Positions 22,104 through 34,185 are shown, numbered from the stretch's first letter. The stretch: 64,000 bases of DNA from Phytophthora hibernalis (GCA_012656075.1 JAAKBF010000132.1:51556-115555), one strand, 5' to 3'. Notes: generated from the sequence alone by a model not told the origin. A program made the numbers and translations.

Positions 22104-22880
22104 ATGCTGCAACGGACTGTAGGCAAAGTAATTGAACTATTAAATACATCGAAGACTATAATGCTTCTATCAAAACTACGCACACTGCGGCTTCATCCGA
22201 GGTAGCAAGCCGCTTAATTCATGCGAATTTGTATGCAAATAATTCCCCGCCTTTTCAGGTAAAAATAACTTCATAATCTTCACTTGGGACGCAAGACGAA
22301 GGCTGAGCATGTAGCTGTGGATATATCGCATCTTTTGAGGTGCCCCCGGTGTCCGGTCGTGGGGTGAGGGCGTCGCAGAGTGGCCGCGGTGGCGGCGTGG
22401 CGGCTGTGGCGGCGTTTAGAAAATGCGTGCCAAAGTGGCTTACATAATGTGCTGTGGACCACATTGATGTTCTCTGCATTGGGGTGGGATAGGCAATTTT
22501 AATTCTGGCCATATTAATATTTTGATGTTGTCCAGATTTCGTTTTGATTGTGTACTTTTCTCAGCCTTTGAGCTGTATATAGTGCGTAACACGTCGTATA
22601 TACAGCACCGATAAGCTGTATATTAAGCAAATGGCCTTTCATTACACAGTAAAATTACGTGTCACCTCACAACACATGAACAGAACCTGAGTGAATTGTC
22701 TTTATATCTAGCAATTTTTGTAAAAACTGAAAATGAAGGTGATCCAAAAGATGCAGATCAGATCTATACTAAGATCAAGACTTTAAAGTTGAGGTACGGA
22801 CGTCATCGTTTGAAGCGTCCTCTGTGGTGTCATACAAACTAGTTGATTACGTGGGTAGACGGGCTCGTGGTGCACGAGCA
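22104..22880. other. Spacer
   Basis: No gene recognised. A short GGCGGC-rich tract occurs near 22,380-22,420, and TATA-rich inverted words (GTATATACAGCACCGATAAGCTGTATAT region) lie at 22,590-22,625, possibly near the right end of the PiggyBac that follows. Confidence 0.3.
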
Positions 22881-22889
22881 ATCAACCGG

Positions 22890-25800
22890 TCAGGTCCTAT
22901 CGTGGGGCCTACGTCCTTTCACACACTCTCTCTTTCTGAATCGTCCTCTTCCATGGACGCCCGACGGCGACTGCCGCAGGCGGATCTTGTTCTGCAGGTT
23001 GTTAGGAATCTCCGTGCCGTTCGTGAATGTGTTGTGCCATATGTCCCAGCAGCTACGGAGCTCCTCGTTCATCGTATGTTTCGGTTTCATGCATAGGTAC
23101 ACGGGGAGCGAGCTGAAGCACACATCTCAGAAGTTCGTAGTCGTCCCGCCACGTTTTCTGTCCGTCCGGAGCAGGGAGCACACTTTGCAGTTGCGCTGTA
23201 CACGCTTCAGCTGTCCAGAATGGTTTCTCCATTCATCAAGTTGCGTCGCCGAATGCTTTACTCGGTCCGCCATATATGCGCCTTCAGAAGCGGTTGTGTC
23301 TTGAGCGAGGGGCGTGCTAGAAGTCGAAGGCGGTGGTGAATCTGCAGTAGTACCAATATACATATTAGTCTAGCCTGTATATACACCTTGAATCGATCAC
23401 ACTTACCTGCTCCAAACGTGTTGCTTTCGTACATGTCTTCATCTTTCAGGGTAATGAGATCCAGGTGCAACTTGCGGATATACTGAACGTGGGTCAATGG
23501 GCGTGTCCCCTTAGCAGCGTGGAACTCCCGGTGTACAATGTAGCCATTGACAATAGCAAGATCCACGGGTCCCAAAAATAGCGACTTGTAGTACTTCCGG
23601 AACGTCACTGCGCGCTGTAAAGAGTACCGTTACAAACGGAGTTGATCGTGCACATCAACTCCGCCCATGTACTTGTGATAGTCCTTCACTGCTTTAGGGC
23701 ACGGCACTTCACGCTGTTCGCCTGCTTCTCCCTTCTCGCAATCCGCTCAAGCGTGAGATCACTTCCTGTACACAGGAAAAACACCGCTTTGCTATCCCAC
23801 CATTTTATCGCTGCCATATTTTTCATCTGCAGCGATCTTGCGTACGTGAAAGTGCCTCGCAGTAGGTGCTTGGGTCGTGTCTTCTTCTTCTTCTCCTTGA
23901 TACTCTCGTCGAATCCAATGCGGTTTGTCATGATTGTCCCGACGGTATAGAAACCCATCAACAGTAGCTGAATGGCAAGTACCACACTCGTGTAAAATCG
24001 ATCTGTAACCACGAGCCGGAAACCCTTATCTGTCCATCAGGGAAAGCTGCCTTCAGGTTTCGGACGACAGCAGCAGGCCCCAACTTCTTATCCACTGATG
24101 TTGAATCATCAATGTGTTGTTTCTTGCCAACGTAAACCTCAAACCTATCATATACAGCGTACATATACAGGGTATATGAGATGTATTATACAATTTAGCA
24201 ATCCCCCTTTTCGCGATGCGTACCTGATGCAGTATGCAGTGTGCGCACAACACAGCATGAACAGCTTCGTCCCCCATTTACAAGGCTTATCCTTCATGTA
24301 GACACGGGTTCGAATGAAGGAAGAGCGGAGGAAGCATTGATTCATCAAACGCGAGCTCAGCCGGAGGTGTAAATCCACTGCGAAATGTGCGCTGCAGCAC
24401 ATGTACTACCTTCCGAATTTTCCAAGCGCTATCGGTCTTAGCGCGTGGATCGAGGTTACTCGAGAAGTGAAGGTTACGCGAAATCTCCATGAAGCGATCG
24501 CGCTTCATGTAAGCCGAGAAAACCCCGTGCAATCGCCCCTTCATTCGCCCGTTTCCAGTGGTTTGCGATTTTTCACGATTTGGCTGAATGGCCCGAGCTA
24601 ACAAAAGTCAAAGAATACGCACAGCTCGTGCGGAAGTACTGGCTTGACAGCCATCAAGTCCATACGTACGTCACCTCGCGTTCGAGCAGGCGTACAATCG
24701 TTGGGCCGACGACGCAGCATTTTTTCTGCGCTCAACGTAAGCTTCCACGCGTGCCTCGAGCTGCTCGTGCTTGTAGTTGTTACTTCATACAGTAATGTGC
24801 TGCCAAAGTGCCACATGCATGAATTAGAAGAAAAGAGCTAAAAGTGAATCGCCACACTTCATTGCATCTGGTGTAGGCCCAAAGGCTCCTTCCTCAAGTC
24901 GGGGTAGCTATTCTCCTGGCCGATGGCTTGATACGGTGTATGTAGGTACTCGTACACGTCGGGATTCACTGGCTCCTCGTACTATGCAATCGAAGCTTGA
25001 CGAGATCCTTGCCGACAACGTCGCCAGCCATGATCTTGTCTGTTCCACCAAGCGAATTCAAAAACATCTCATCAAAGTGTCGTTCCGCAATTGATTTAAT
25101 TGAATTTGGATCATCTTCTTCCGCATCGTGCTGGTCGTTAAGATCATCAGCAACGTGATCATCTCCGTCTTCATCCGTGTCGTATTCAGAGACGATATCA
25201 TCCTCTACGGGCTCGTTGCCGGAGTCAAGACCACCAAAAGCTTCAGGATCTTCTCCATCTTCTATTTTGTTGAGATCATCTTCGGAATCGCTCGACATAA
25301 TGCAGCTAGCTGTAACACATTAAATACAATACAGTAAATACAGCTTAAGTATTCGAACGTTGTATATACTGGATACGGCTTTCATACCTTCCACTTCATA
25401 GTTAGAGTCGACGTTGTCGCGCATGGGAACTTCAACATCGCTATCATCTTCCCAAAGAGAGAGGTCCCTCCAGAAGTCACGACGGTGGGTCTTGGGCGAA
25501 GAGCCCTAGTTTCGCGTGGGAGCAACTCAAACTCGTCATCCTCAGCGTCTTCACTACATACACCATTGCCTGGGTCACTTTTATCTGCATGACATAACGT
25601 ACAATCATTAAGGGTTGGAATTAGCCTCATTATGTTTCAAGTACACGCACTGCTCGTGGGATTCATGGGTTCCCTTGGTGGCGGCGGGGGCGTAGTCGAG
25701 ACAGATGTAGCCGATAGAGTTGGTAGCGAGTGGCTGGCACTGCTATCTTCGTCTTCTCCAGCCGAGGTCGTCAATCCTGTGACCACACCGCTAGACAAAC

Positions 25801-26102
25801 TAGGAGCTCAACATCATGCGAGAGAACATTCATTCACGTTAGACAAGACACGACGTCGGTAATTCCAATGTACCACGCATTTCACCCTTTGCAGCACACG
25901 CGGAGCTAAGCGCTTGAGCAGCAGCCATCGAATGAACTAGAAATGATATTAAAACAAGTAATAGGTCAGTTACACAGTTGACTACAGAGTCTATCATAGC
26001 CCGAGTACCGGAGGCGTAGTGAGCTAGTACCCTGTCTTCACCCAAGAAGTAGTCCTTGCCCTCCACGCCGCTTGACTTTCCACCTGGGGGATAAACTTCC
26101 AT
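22890..26102 (-). pseudogene. PiggyBac transposase 1
   Basis: Minus-strand frames in order encode a PiggyBac transposase (DDE_Tnp_1_7). The putative first exon (26,102 down) includes VEGKDYFLGEDRVLAHYA. An acidic region is split over 25,640-24,970 (SSDSEDDLNKIEDGEDPEAF). The core at 24,604-24,287 contains ELAFDESMLPP (first catalytic Asp). After an intron, 24,164-23,690 includes MVTDRFYTS (second Asp) and IKWWDSKAVFFL. At about 23,660 the frame reads MGGVDVHDQLRL (third Asp), directly followed by a stop codon, then RKYYKSLFLGPVDLAIVNGY. The C-terminal Cys-rich zinc ribbon lies at 23,363-23,060 (RNCKVCSLL and YCEMCFSS). All three catalytic Asp remain, but stops and frame changes inactivate it. 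PiggyBacs cut and paste at TTAA; I could not fix the element ends. Confidence 0.85.
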
Positions 26103-26899
26103 CTCGTCTCAATAGAGCTCGCCGGAGGCAGCTTGTGTGTCCCCGTTTGCTTTCAACTCGCTCCAGATGTAGAGCCAGGTTGGTGTCCCGCCTTGTACTA
26201 TACGCTCGGCGCGACGCTTTTCCCGTGCAGCAACCATTGTTCTCTGACTCGGCCAAATCTGAACAGAGCCGAAAACAGAGGGAGAGACTTGGTGGCCACT
26301 CAAAAGCCCCCTGCAAGACATGTTATATTGTGTAGCGATTGTGTATCTGACCTGCCACAAATAATTTTCAGAGAAGTTGGACATAAACATTGATCCTTCC
26401 CTCGCCCTATTAGTATCGTAGTGGACAGAAACAGCACGTGCCGTTGACTTCAACTTTGTATACCCTGTGATAGGGGCTAAAAACTTAGAGCATACAAAAA
26501 CCCAGTATAAAGTGGTTCCTGGGCTGTATATATACAAGTTAGATTTGAGGATTATCCTATACATAGGATTGGCTAACACATCTTATACAGGCCATCGGGT
26601 TGAAGGGGTTCAACCCTCTAACAAAAACTCAAAAAGCATACCGGTAATGATTCTTTTGTTTGGGGGTCTCGTAAAATAGAGCGATTCCCGCAGGAAAATC
26701 CTAGTCCCAAATTCCAGACCAGATCTACCGGTGGCGCCAAATCTATTCCAGTCCTGTGATTGGCTGTCCCAAACCTGATTGTCCGTTTTTGTTGTCATTT
26801 TCGTATTTTGCCTATCGCGTAAGAGAACTCATAGTTCGCAGATATCTCATAGTTCTGAGTTTAATTATCTCTGGAGTTAAACATTACACGTGGAGAATG
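26103..26899. other. Spacer with a short motif shared with 62.2 kb
   Basis: No gene recognised. The 24-bp sequence at 26,817-26,840 recurs with one mismatch at 62,218-62,241, and the word GAGCGATTCC precedes it at both sites (26,679-26,688 and 62,202-62,211). This suggests two copies of an uncharacterised small repeat. Confidence 0.4.
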
Positions 26900-27298
26900 C
26901 CATGCAGAAGGGACCTACAGGACTGTTTCACATCAATAGCCTGAAAGGTGCCCACATCTCTTCTTATGTGTTCAATATAATGAAATGGTATCTTGGCCAA
27001 GAACGGAAAAAAGGTTTTGAACATATCGCCAATAGGCACGTGGAGCGTTGGTGTTTTTGATACTAAACCGCAGCAACCAAACTGTGTCAACTGTGGTCTC
27101 TATGTTCTGCACTACATGGAGAAAATTTCAAACGACATTCATGTTATTCGCAGAAAATATGATTTATTAGGAATTGTGCAGCAAAACGAAAAGCCGACTA
27201 CGATGGTTCCTTCGATCAAGGGTAGTTTAGCTACATGTCAGGAAATTTCAGTGCCGGATCAGCAGCCAGATACTGTGTTGTACCAGAGGATTGTCTAA
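26900..27298 (+). pseudogene. ULP1-type peptidase fragment
   Basis: The plus strand reads LKGAHISSYVFNIMKWYLGQE at about 26,940-27,003, matching the strand-helix segment after the catalytic His/Asp of C48 peptidases. After one frame change it continues with QQPNCVNCGLYVLHYMEKI at 27,070-27,130, the catalytic Cys block (NCG). A charged tail ends with a stop at 27,296. The N-terminal half of the domain and any transposase are missing. It is a third, diverged ULP1 relative in the window; most likely a MULE remnant. Confidence 0.6.
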
Positions 27299-28518
27299 AC
27301 GGGGAACGAAGAGAAGAAAAGAAGTAAGTCTGCATAACTTGCTAGAAAAAAAAGATGCCAAGCTGTTCGCTGCAATCCTTACCCGAATATGAGCTTAACC
27401 ATTTATATTTTTCAATAAATAAACCGTTCTGCAAAGGGTTCGCCACTATTAGATGCTTCCGTGCCTTCAAGAGACTCAGTCGTCGGCGTCTTGGTTGTCG
27501 AACTGGGGTCGTCGTCGCTGACTCGCTGTCCGCGGGGTCGGCGCTATCGCTGGAGTCTATGGAGGCCAAATGCGCGCTCGCCTCGAGCTATCTAGGGTCT
27601 GCGACGTACATGGCCGCGGCATACCCCCTTGAAGCAGGCCACGGCGGAGAGCGTGACGAGCGCGCGCGAGCGCCCGTGTCCTGGACCTCCGCCTCCGCTG
27701 CCTCCTGCCGAATAAGCTGGTTCTTCGACTGCGAGTAGGGTACTAGTAAATACGCCATGCCGCCGACAAGTCCGTGTTCCGTTAGGTTGTGTGGACCACT
27801 TTCCTTCTGTTGGTCAAAATGTCGGCCGATGTCGGCACTTTTACGCTATGGTAAGTTAGTCCTGGTGTTGAGATTCGGATTGCCCTAACAACCCCGCCAA
27901 ATATGGCTGTTTTGTACGGTATTTGAAAAGCCAATGTATTCCGGTAGTTTTTTGTTTGATATTAAATCAACAGTGCTCTAAGACCGAAATAAGACAAAAT
28001 ACATCGTTCCAGACGTGTTTACATTGCTACCCTAGTTCTACATGTTAATCATTGCGGCGCTGAAAATGGCATCTATTAATACGAGGGTGTTAGTCATATA
28101 TCGCAATCAGAAGTATACACATGCAACATAAAACAAGGATTCGACATATAAAATGAGCTGACATGTAGCCATTGTGGACGTAAAATATCCATTTTATTAG
28201 CAGTTTTGCCATTTCGAAGCATTTCATCTCCCTACTTCTTACTAAGACTTGAAACTTCGTAACCTACGGTTTCAGACCTATGTGAACAGGCATACCAATT
28301 TTCAAAGCGATAACATGCCTCCTTCGTAGCCCCCGGTACTGTTGTCGCGGCCACGTGATACAACACATTTCAAATATTATAACACCCCCACCAAAAGATG
28401 CATTTTGTTTTTATTTTTTGCTCTATCAAGATGAAACCTCTCCACGCACAAGAATAGCACGTAAGGACTAGCCTAGGCCAAACAGGATAGCTCTTGCTTC
28501 GTTTCATTTCGAAAGCCA
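27299..28518. other. Unassigned region
   Basis: A plus-strand frame at 27,355-27,738 and an overlapping minus-strand frame (27,342-27,569) are both Ser/Ala/Arg-rich with no recognised domain. The rest, to 28,518, is AT-rich without a supported gene. A GTGTGGACCAC word occurs at 27,790. Confidence 0.3.
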
Positions 28519-30131
28519 ATGGGTCGAGGCAAGACCCTCACCCCGGAAGAAAGTGCGGCTAGTGAACAAACACTTATTTCGTGAAGGAGGAACAAGCAGG
28601 GCGCTCTGGTGGCGTGGCGACCCGGAATCATGTAGCGTTATTGATACATGTCTTGGCGTCGGATTAGCATCGGTTGCGCGAGTCATGGCGGCCTGGAACA
28701 AAAATCCTGGAGCCACGTTCACAGAGGTATGTACGACGTTACTCTCTAATGAAATGTCGGTACGTTTAACAGTTAAGCATCAAAACTTCTATTTTTGTAC
28801 TGATGTGGAGCCACTTGAGTCAAACCGTGGAGGGCAAAGCAAGTACTCATCACCGAAGCTCCGAGGAATAATTCGCGAATTCGTTATTCAGGAGAATGAT
28901 GCAACATGCCCGATCACCGCTCAACTAATTGCCAATCATGTAGCAAACACTATGGGCAAGAAAAACAGGATTCCTTTGCGAAGCATGCGTCGTCTGCTTC
29001 GACGCATGTTTTTTCTTCATATCCGCGGCAAAAACCGCAACTTTCTCGCTGAAAAGGATAATAATGTTGCGTTTAGAGCAACATATCTTCAGAAGAAGCT
29101 GGCTAATCGAGATTCTAACAACAACCCGGTACGACCGGAGGTTTTTCTGGACGAGTCGTACGTCAACGTCTATCATGCTGCCAATAAAACATGGTTGACG
29201 GAAGGCAAAGTACGCAAAACAAAAACGGAAAAGGGCCGAGGTGACTTGTTTAATTTATTATGTGATAAGACGGTTATTTCAAATTGTATTGTGCAAGAAT
29301 TGTAGTGGTAGCTGCAGGAATAATTACTTGCGATGCGAATGCTCACGACAGGGTTGCCACGCGTTCACAGGACGAAATCCATGGCACTTTCGTTAAAGGA
29401 TCGATCGAACATTGGAACTCAGCTTAAAAAAAGAAAAGGCGTCGATCCTACGGACTATCACGGTAATTTTGATTCTGATATGTTTGAAAAATGGTTTTCA
29501 AATTTGTGTGCAGTTCTCAAAAACAAATACGGGTCATGTAATACTCACATGGACGGCGCTTCTTATCACAGCAGACTCACGAATCCTACGCCGAACAAGT
29601 CCTGGAGAAAGGTGAAGATACAAGCATGGCTGACTGAGCACGGTTCGTTTGAAATGTATTGTACATTTACTATCTTTTTGTTACTTCTAATATTGTTTTG
29701 ATATCAAGATGTTAGTTAAAATGAAAATCATTGCTCAACTGCTTGTTCGAGTACAGCCTCACTGACCAGCACCGATATACGAAACACAGACGATCGCAAC
29801 CAAGAACGGCCACATGGTGTACTTCACGCCCCCATACCATCCCGAGTTCCAACTAATTGAGATGGTATGGGGGTTGATGAAAAATCGAATTGCCTTTGAC
29901 CGTTCAAACAATACTAACGAACTCGATGACAAGGTGGACGTAGCTTTTACTAAGGTGGAGGATGATAATTGGCAGAAGGACTACCGCCGTGTTCAACAAT
30001 TTGAAGACAAATACCTGGAAGTACTGGAAAAGTGCAATCTAGTCAGCGATGTGGAAGAATCCAGCGAGGTAGATGGATACAGTAGCAGCGAACTTGGCGA
30101 GCAAGAAGAACGAAAGGAGGAAGATGAATAG
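28519..30131 (+). pseudogene. Tc1/mariner (IS630)-type transposase
   Basis: The start at 28,519 reads MGRGKTLTPEESAASEQ, followed by a frame change to a helix-turn-helix region ending near 28,725. A likely 50-bp intron (GTATGT at 28,727, TAACAG at about 28,773) precedes the second half of the DNA-binding region. The catalytic domain shows EVFLDESYVNVYH (first Asp, 29,137-29,178). In another frame comes NTHMDGASYHSR (second Asp, about 29,540-29,580), and after a second intron-like gap VYFTPPYHPEFQLIEMVWG (third acidic residue Glu, about 29,819-29,875). An acidic tail ends at 30,131. Frame changes near 28,585 and 29,305-29,420 break it. The order D, D, E fits a DDE_3 transposase of the Tc1/mariner superfamily; TIRs were not resolved. 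Confidence 0.82.
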
Positions 30132-30706
30132 CATGGACATGGTGATGGAGGTGAAATCGGGCAGGGAGTCCAAGAAGGCTGGGATCGAGATGAAGAATAC
30201 GCCGACGAAGTCGTCATGTACTGTTTTTAGCATAACTGCAAAAATTATTATGATGCCTCGTCCCATCTACGTAGCTGTTGAGCGCTGTTGTATCAACTTC
30301 GATGGCCGCTCGCAAAAAGCCAGATGTTTTGAGAACCAGCCAATCAGATCCACATATAATTGGACTATCCCCGCAATCGAAACTGGCGGGTTTTAGTCGC
30401 AGTAGAGACCCATTTGTGGCCAAACGACTGCAAATTATGTAATTTGGGCGCCAAAAATGGATGTAAAACCAAATAGTGACCTCACATAAATAAGAACGCT
30501 TTTAGATTTTTGTAAACTGCCTTGTATCTTCTCCCGTGTGCGGCCTGTTAGGGGCAATGCGTGTGAATTCATCGTCGGTTAAAAAACTGAAACAAAACTT
30601 GAACTACATAACCGTGTTAAATCGCTATTCAAACATTGATATTTTAACATAACACGCATTTCAATCGCGACGAGTCGGATCGCCGACTCGAGGAACTCCA
30701 GTCATC
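30132..30706. other. Intergenic region upstream of the dynein light chain gene
   Basis: AT-rich, no supported gene; a plus-strand frame at 30,073-30,396 is mostly the out-of-frame tail of the transposon. The last 100 bases before 30,707 presumably hold the promoter, and ACGCATTTCAATCG near 30,653 weakly resembles an oomycete initiator. Confidence 0.35.
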
Positions 30707-31211
30707 ATGGTGCGTAGCTAGTTGCTAGCTTCCTCTGCCCGCTACAACACCCCGTCTAACCTCCTCTGTGCTTGTGTATTGCCGTCACCAGCCGGGATAC
30801 GAGGCCGAGGAGACCATCAAGCGCATCAAGAGCCACAAGGGCGTGCAGGCCGTGCTCATCGTGAACCAGGAGGGCGTGCCCATCTACTCGAGCACAAGCG
30901 ACGAGGAGTTCGCCATGGACCACGCAGCGCTCATCTCGCAGCTGGCGGCCAAGGCCAAGTCCACGATCCGCACGCTGGACCCGACCAACGACATGACGTT
31001 CCTACGGATCCGCTCCAAGAAGCACGAGATCATGATCGCGCCCGGTACAGTCATCGTCCTCCCTACTATCAGACGACTGAGTAGTGGATATAACTGACGT
31101 TGCTGTGTGTTTCTGTGTTGCTGTTTGCTGCTGCCAGACAAGGAATACGCGCTGATCGTGATCCAGAACCCGAATCCGGGCGCCGAGCTGGATACCGCCG
31201 ACAACAACTAA
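30707..31211 (+). CDS. Roadblock/LC7 dynein light chain
   Basis: Three exons, 30,707-30,709, 30,792-31,044 and 31,138-31,211, joined by GT-AG introns of 82 and 93 bp, give a 109-residue protein. Almost the full Robl/LC7 domain is visible: EETIKRIKSHKGVQAVLIVN, GVPIYSS, HAALISQLAAKAKSTIRTLD, DMTFLRIRSKKHEIMIAP, then EYALIVIQNP in exon 3. Roadblock dimers bind the dynein intermediate chain and support cargo transport along microtubules, and outer or inner arm function in flagella. Exon 1 contains only the ATG, because the nearest upstream in-frame sequence of exon 2 has an AG acceptor directly before CCGGGATAC and the donor GTGCGT follows the ATG at once. This start is inferred; an ATG inside the intron (30,768) gives an alternative, less likely N-terminus. 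The gene reads as intact and is followed 208 bp later by importin alpha. Confidence 0.92.
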
Positions 31212-31419
31212 CCCGTCTTCAGAAACGCAGTCTGCCCTTGTCAACACTCGTTTCATTCTTAAATATGACATCCATCTCCATCTCCTCCATCCTGCGTCTT
31301 GCTGCAAGCAGGACGCACCTTGCCACTTTCTGATCAATTGGGACTATTTTAGAAACCGACGTCACATAGACGTGTCTTTTGTGCGTTGACCCTGTATTTT
31401 TCGCCAGAATCCGATCTAC

Positions 31420-33256
31420 ATGGCGCCCCGCACTCCGCGCAGTTCGCTCAAGAAGCACGACGCGGCCGCCGAGTCTCGCGCGCTCAAGGCGCGACGCCAG
31501 CGCACCACCACGCAGGTGCGTAAAGACAAGCGCCGCGCTGCCGTGCAGACCAAGCGGCGGCGCCTCATGTCGGCGGAGCAGCCGCCGCTCACGGGCCGCA
31601 GCATCGCCGAACTGGTGCGTATTCTGGGGACACGGCGAGCGCGTCGGCGTCGCAGAGCCAGGCGCGCTTCGAGACGCTGAAAGAGATCCGCGTGCTGCTG
31701 GCCACGCACGAGAACGACTACGCGGCCGTGGAGCAGATCATCGAATCCGGGGTGCGTTGTGATCTGCGTGGAGTGTCTCCTGTTGAAGTTTAGTTGGTCT
31801 TGGTGACCGACTTATGAGACATTTACGACGGGACATAATTTGGTATCTTGTGAAAAAGTATCTTATTTGTGGATGCTTATTTGTGGCAGATTGTTCCGGT
31901 CATGGTGGCGCTGCTCAACTCGGCGTCGCCGTTGGCGAGTGCAACACGTACGGGTGGAGAAGTGTATCGCGAGATCATGTGGTGTCTGACAAATATTGCC
32001 AGCGGCCAGTATGAACACACGAAGCTGGTGCTGCCGGCGGTGCCTCGGCTGTTGCAGTTCCTGGAAGGATCCAACCACGCTTTGGCGGAACACGCCGCCT
32101 GGGTTCTAGGCAACATTGCGGCGGACTGTGAGGAGTTCCGCCAGCAGCTCATCGCTAATGGGGCAGTGCTGCCGCTTGTCAAAGTGCTGAGCAACCCTAG
32201 TGAGAAGGAGCTGGCCAAGACCAGTGCGTGGGCGCTGTCGAACCTGGCTCGCGGGTTCGAGACCCCGGCGAAGCCGTTCGTTGATGCTGGCATCATTCCG
32301 GTGGTCGTCAAGGGGCTATCACAGACTAGCTCGCAGGCTTCTTTTAGTGAGGACATTGTGGTGGAAGTCGCGTGGCTGCTGAGCTTCTTGACGGCACGCG
32401 AGGATGGATATCTGAAACTGATGCTGGAGAACGGCCTTGTGGAACTACTGCTTCCGTATTTTTCTACGAATAACGAGCTTCTGCTGACCCCCATCCTGCG
32501 CGTCTTCGGCAACATTTGCTGCGGCTCGCCAGATCACCACACTGACGAGTGGCAGATGCCGTACGTTCGTCATTTGCTGAGTGCAGATTCGGTGGTGCTC
32601 CCGAAGCTGCGCGCGTTTCTGCAACCTGTTACTGCTGGAGCGCAGCAGAAGTCCCTGGCTGCTGAAGCGACGTGGGTGATCTCTAACCTTGCTGCTACGG
32701 AAGCCGCTGTCGTGGAAATGCTGATGCAGGTGCAGCTACTTCCACTGTTGGGACAGCAGTTCAAAGACGGTAGTTACGAAGTGCGCCGCGAAGTGGCTTT
32801 TGCCCTCACGAACATCGCACTCACAAGTGCGGCGCACATGGAGAAGGTGCTGGCTCTGGATGAGAACATCCTAAAAGGATTTTTGCACCTTTTGACGGCT
32901 GCAGATGTCGCTATCGTCGGTAACTCGCTACGCTTTATCGAAAACGTGTTGCGTGTGGTCCCTCGCGGCGTTTCGCTGGTCGAGGTTAACGAGGGTATTG
33001 ATGCACTGGAGACCGTGCAGTTCGAATGCGGTGAAGAGCACTTGTCCAAGTGGGCAGCCGCGTTGGTCAACGAGTTCTATGGAGAGAACTATGGTATTAA
33101 CTCGCCGCCAAACGCCGCTGGTGTCCCTGCTGGTTTCGGCTTCTCGACCGGAGAGCCTATGCAGACGTCATTCAGCGCTCCACAGCAAGCAGCGGCCCCG
33201 GCCCTGGTGGTCGAGGTCGTGGTGCACACATGACAACGCCCGCGTGGAAGAAGTAA
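31420..33256 (+). CDS. Importin subunit alpha (karyopherin alpha)
   Basis: Importin alpha binds nuclear localisation signals through its ARM repeats and hands cargo to importin beta through its N-terminal IBB domain. Exon 1 (31,420-31,751) starts MAPRTPRSSLKKHD and carries the Arg/Lys-rich IBB domain (SRALKARRQRTTTQVRKDKR). A 138-bp intron (31,752-31,889) follows, then exon 2 with consecutive ARM repeats showing the conserved helix words (CLTNIASGQ, AAWVLGNIA, TSAWALSNLARG, VAWLLSFL, ILRVFGNICCG, ATWVISNLA, EVAFALTNIA). The C-terminus reads GRGRGAHMTTPAWKK with stop at 33,254-33,256. The frame shifts twice by one base, near 31,626 (a run of four G) and near 33,193 (GC-rich run). In both places the protein on each side is intact, so base-call errors are likelier than true inactivation. 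Predicted length is about 565 residues, in the usual range. Confidence 0.93.
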
Positions 33257-33415
33257 CCGGACAGGCAAGAAACAACAACCCATTTCTTAGGTGGGAAACA
33301 TTCCGCGAGCAAGCTGCAACCGAGTATGTTCCAACTGAATCCAAAGGCAATGTCATCGACAAGAATTACAGAAGAAAAAGCAAACTTTAATTTTTCCGTG
33401 ACACTACAAATGTAC
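33257..33415. other. Importin alpha 3' flank
   Basis: Short downstream region before the inserted MITE; AATAAA-like signals are not obvious. Nothing else is supported. Confidence 0.3.
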
Positions 33416-34035
33416 TAAGGCCCTGGTTCCGTCGGTGTCTGGGTCTGGGGATGTAATTCCCGATGCTGCCCCTATATTGCTGCTGTGTTGCTGTGTTGCT
33501 GATCTGAATACCCTTTCAAACTCGTTCTAGGCGTGAATCATCGTACGAAGTTCTCTGCAACCGGAGAATGTGCTGGGAAAAGCGGAGATGGTCTAAAGAA
33601 ATGAATCCTTTATGAGTCATAAATTATGACCTATCATGAGGTATCTTGATTGGTCAGTATTTCTACGGATAAGCAACTACGCAGCATAAACTAGTCATAA
33701 TCATGCTAAATAAAATGTGATTGATTGAACTAGCAAATCTCTACGTCGTTTTTGTCAAGTGACTTGAATAAAAGTGTTGTCTACTGGTAGTAAAGGATGG
33801 AGGTTAGTTGTTGAAGGGGTGTACCTTCGCATATTTTCGTCGTACATCATGATTTGCGATTTCACGGTCTGGCAAATGCCTCTCCGACTTTATATCTATT
33901 TCGGAATATAATCCTCAATTAATTCCCACCCCATGGGGTGGGAATAAAAGCCTCGTCGGGGAATAAACCACCATCCAATCAGCATCGCTTCTTTTATTCC
34001 GAGACCCAGACACCGACGGAGAAACCAGGGCCTAA
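33416..34035. mobile_element. Harbinger/Tourist-like MITE with TAA target duplication
   Basis: The element body 33,419-34,032 (614 bp) begins GGCCCTGGTT and ends in its complement AACCAGGGCC. It is flanked on both sides by TAA (33,416-33,418 and 34,033-34,035). The inverted ends stay similar for about 50 bp, sharing CCGTCGGTGTCTGGGTCT, with small differences. The 3-bp TAA duplication and GG-starting ends are the signature of PIF/Harbinger-derived MITEs. No coding capacity is present. It sits 160 bp downstream of importin alpha. A decayed Harbinger transposase is present at 54.8-56.1 kb, but no link between the two is shown. Confidence 0.8.
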
Positions 34036-34185
34036 GGAGTAGAACGACCAGATTAGTTGAATTTTGGAATGAACGAATCACCAGTCACATTTTAATTTTG
34101 CAGCTGCTAATTGAATAAAATATCAAACTGCAAGTTACCTCTATTTCTCAATAGAGCTGTTGCCCCTTGACCAGACATTCTTATC

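Noticed and set aside
23642..23950. Plus-strand frame with hydrophobic start, possible secreted protein
   Set aside because: It is antisense to the PiggyBac catalytic region on the minus strand.
5920..27800. GTGGACCAC/GTGGTCCAC words near 5,920, 16,416, 22,448 and 27,792 as shared transposon ends
   Set aside because: The similarity is about 10 bp, the orientation does not form inverted pairs around any element, and flanking bases differ.
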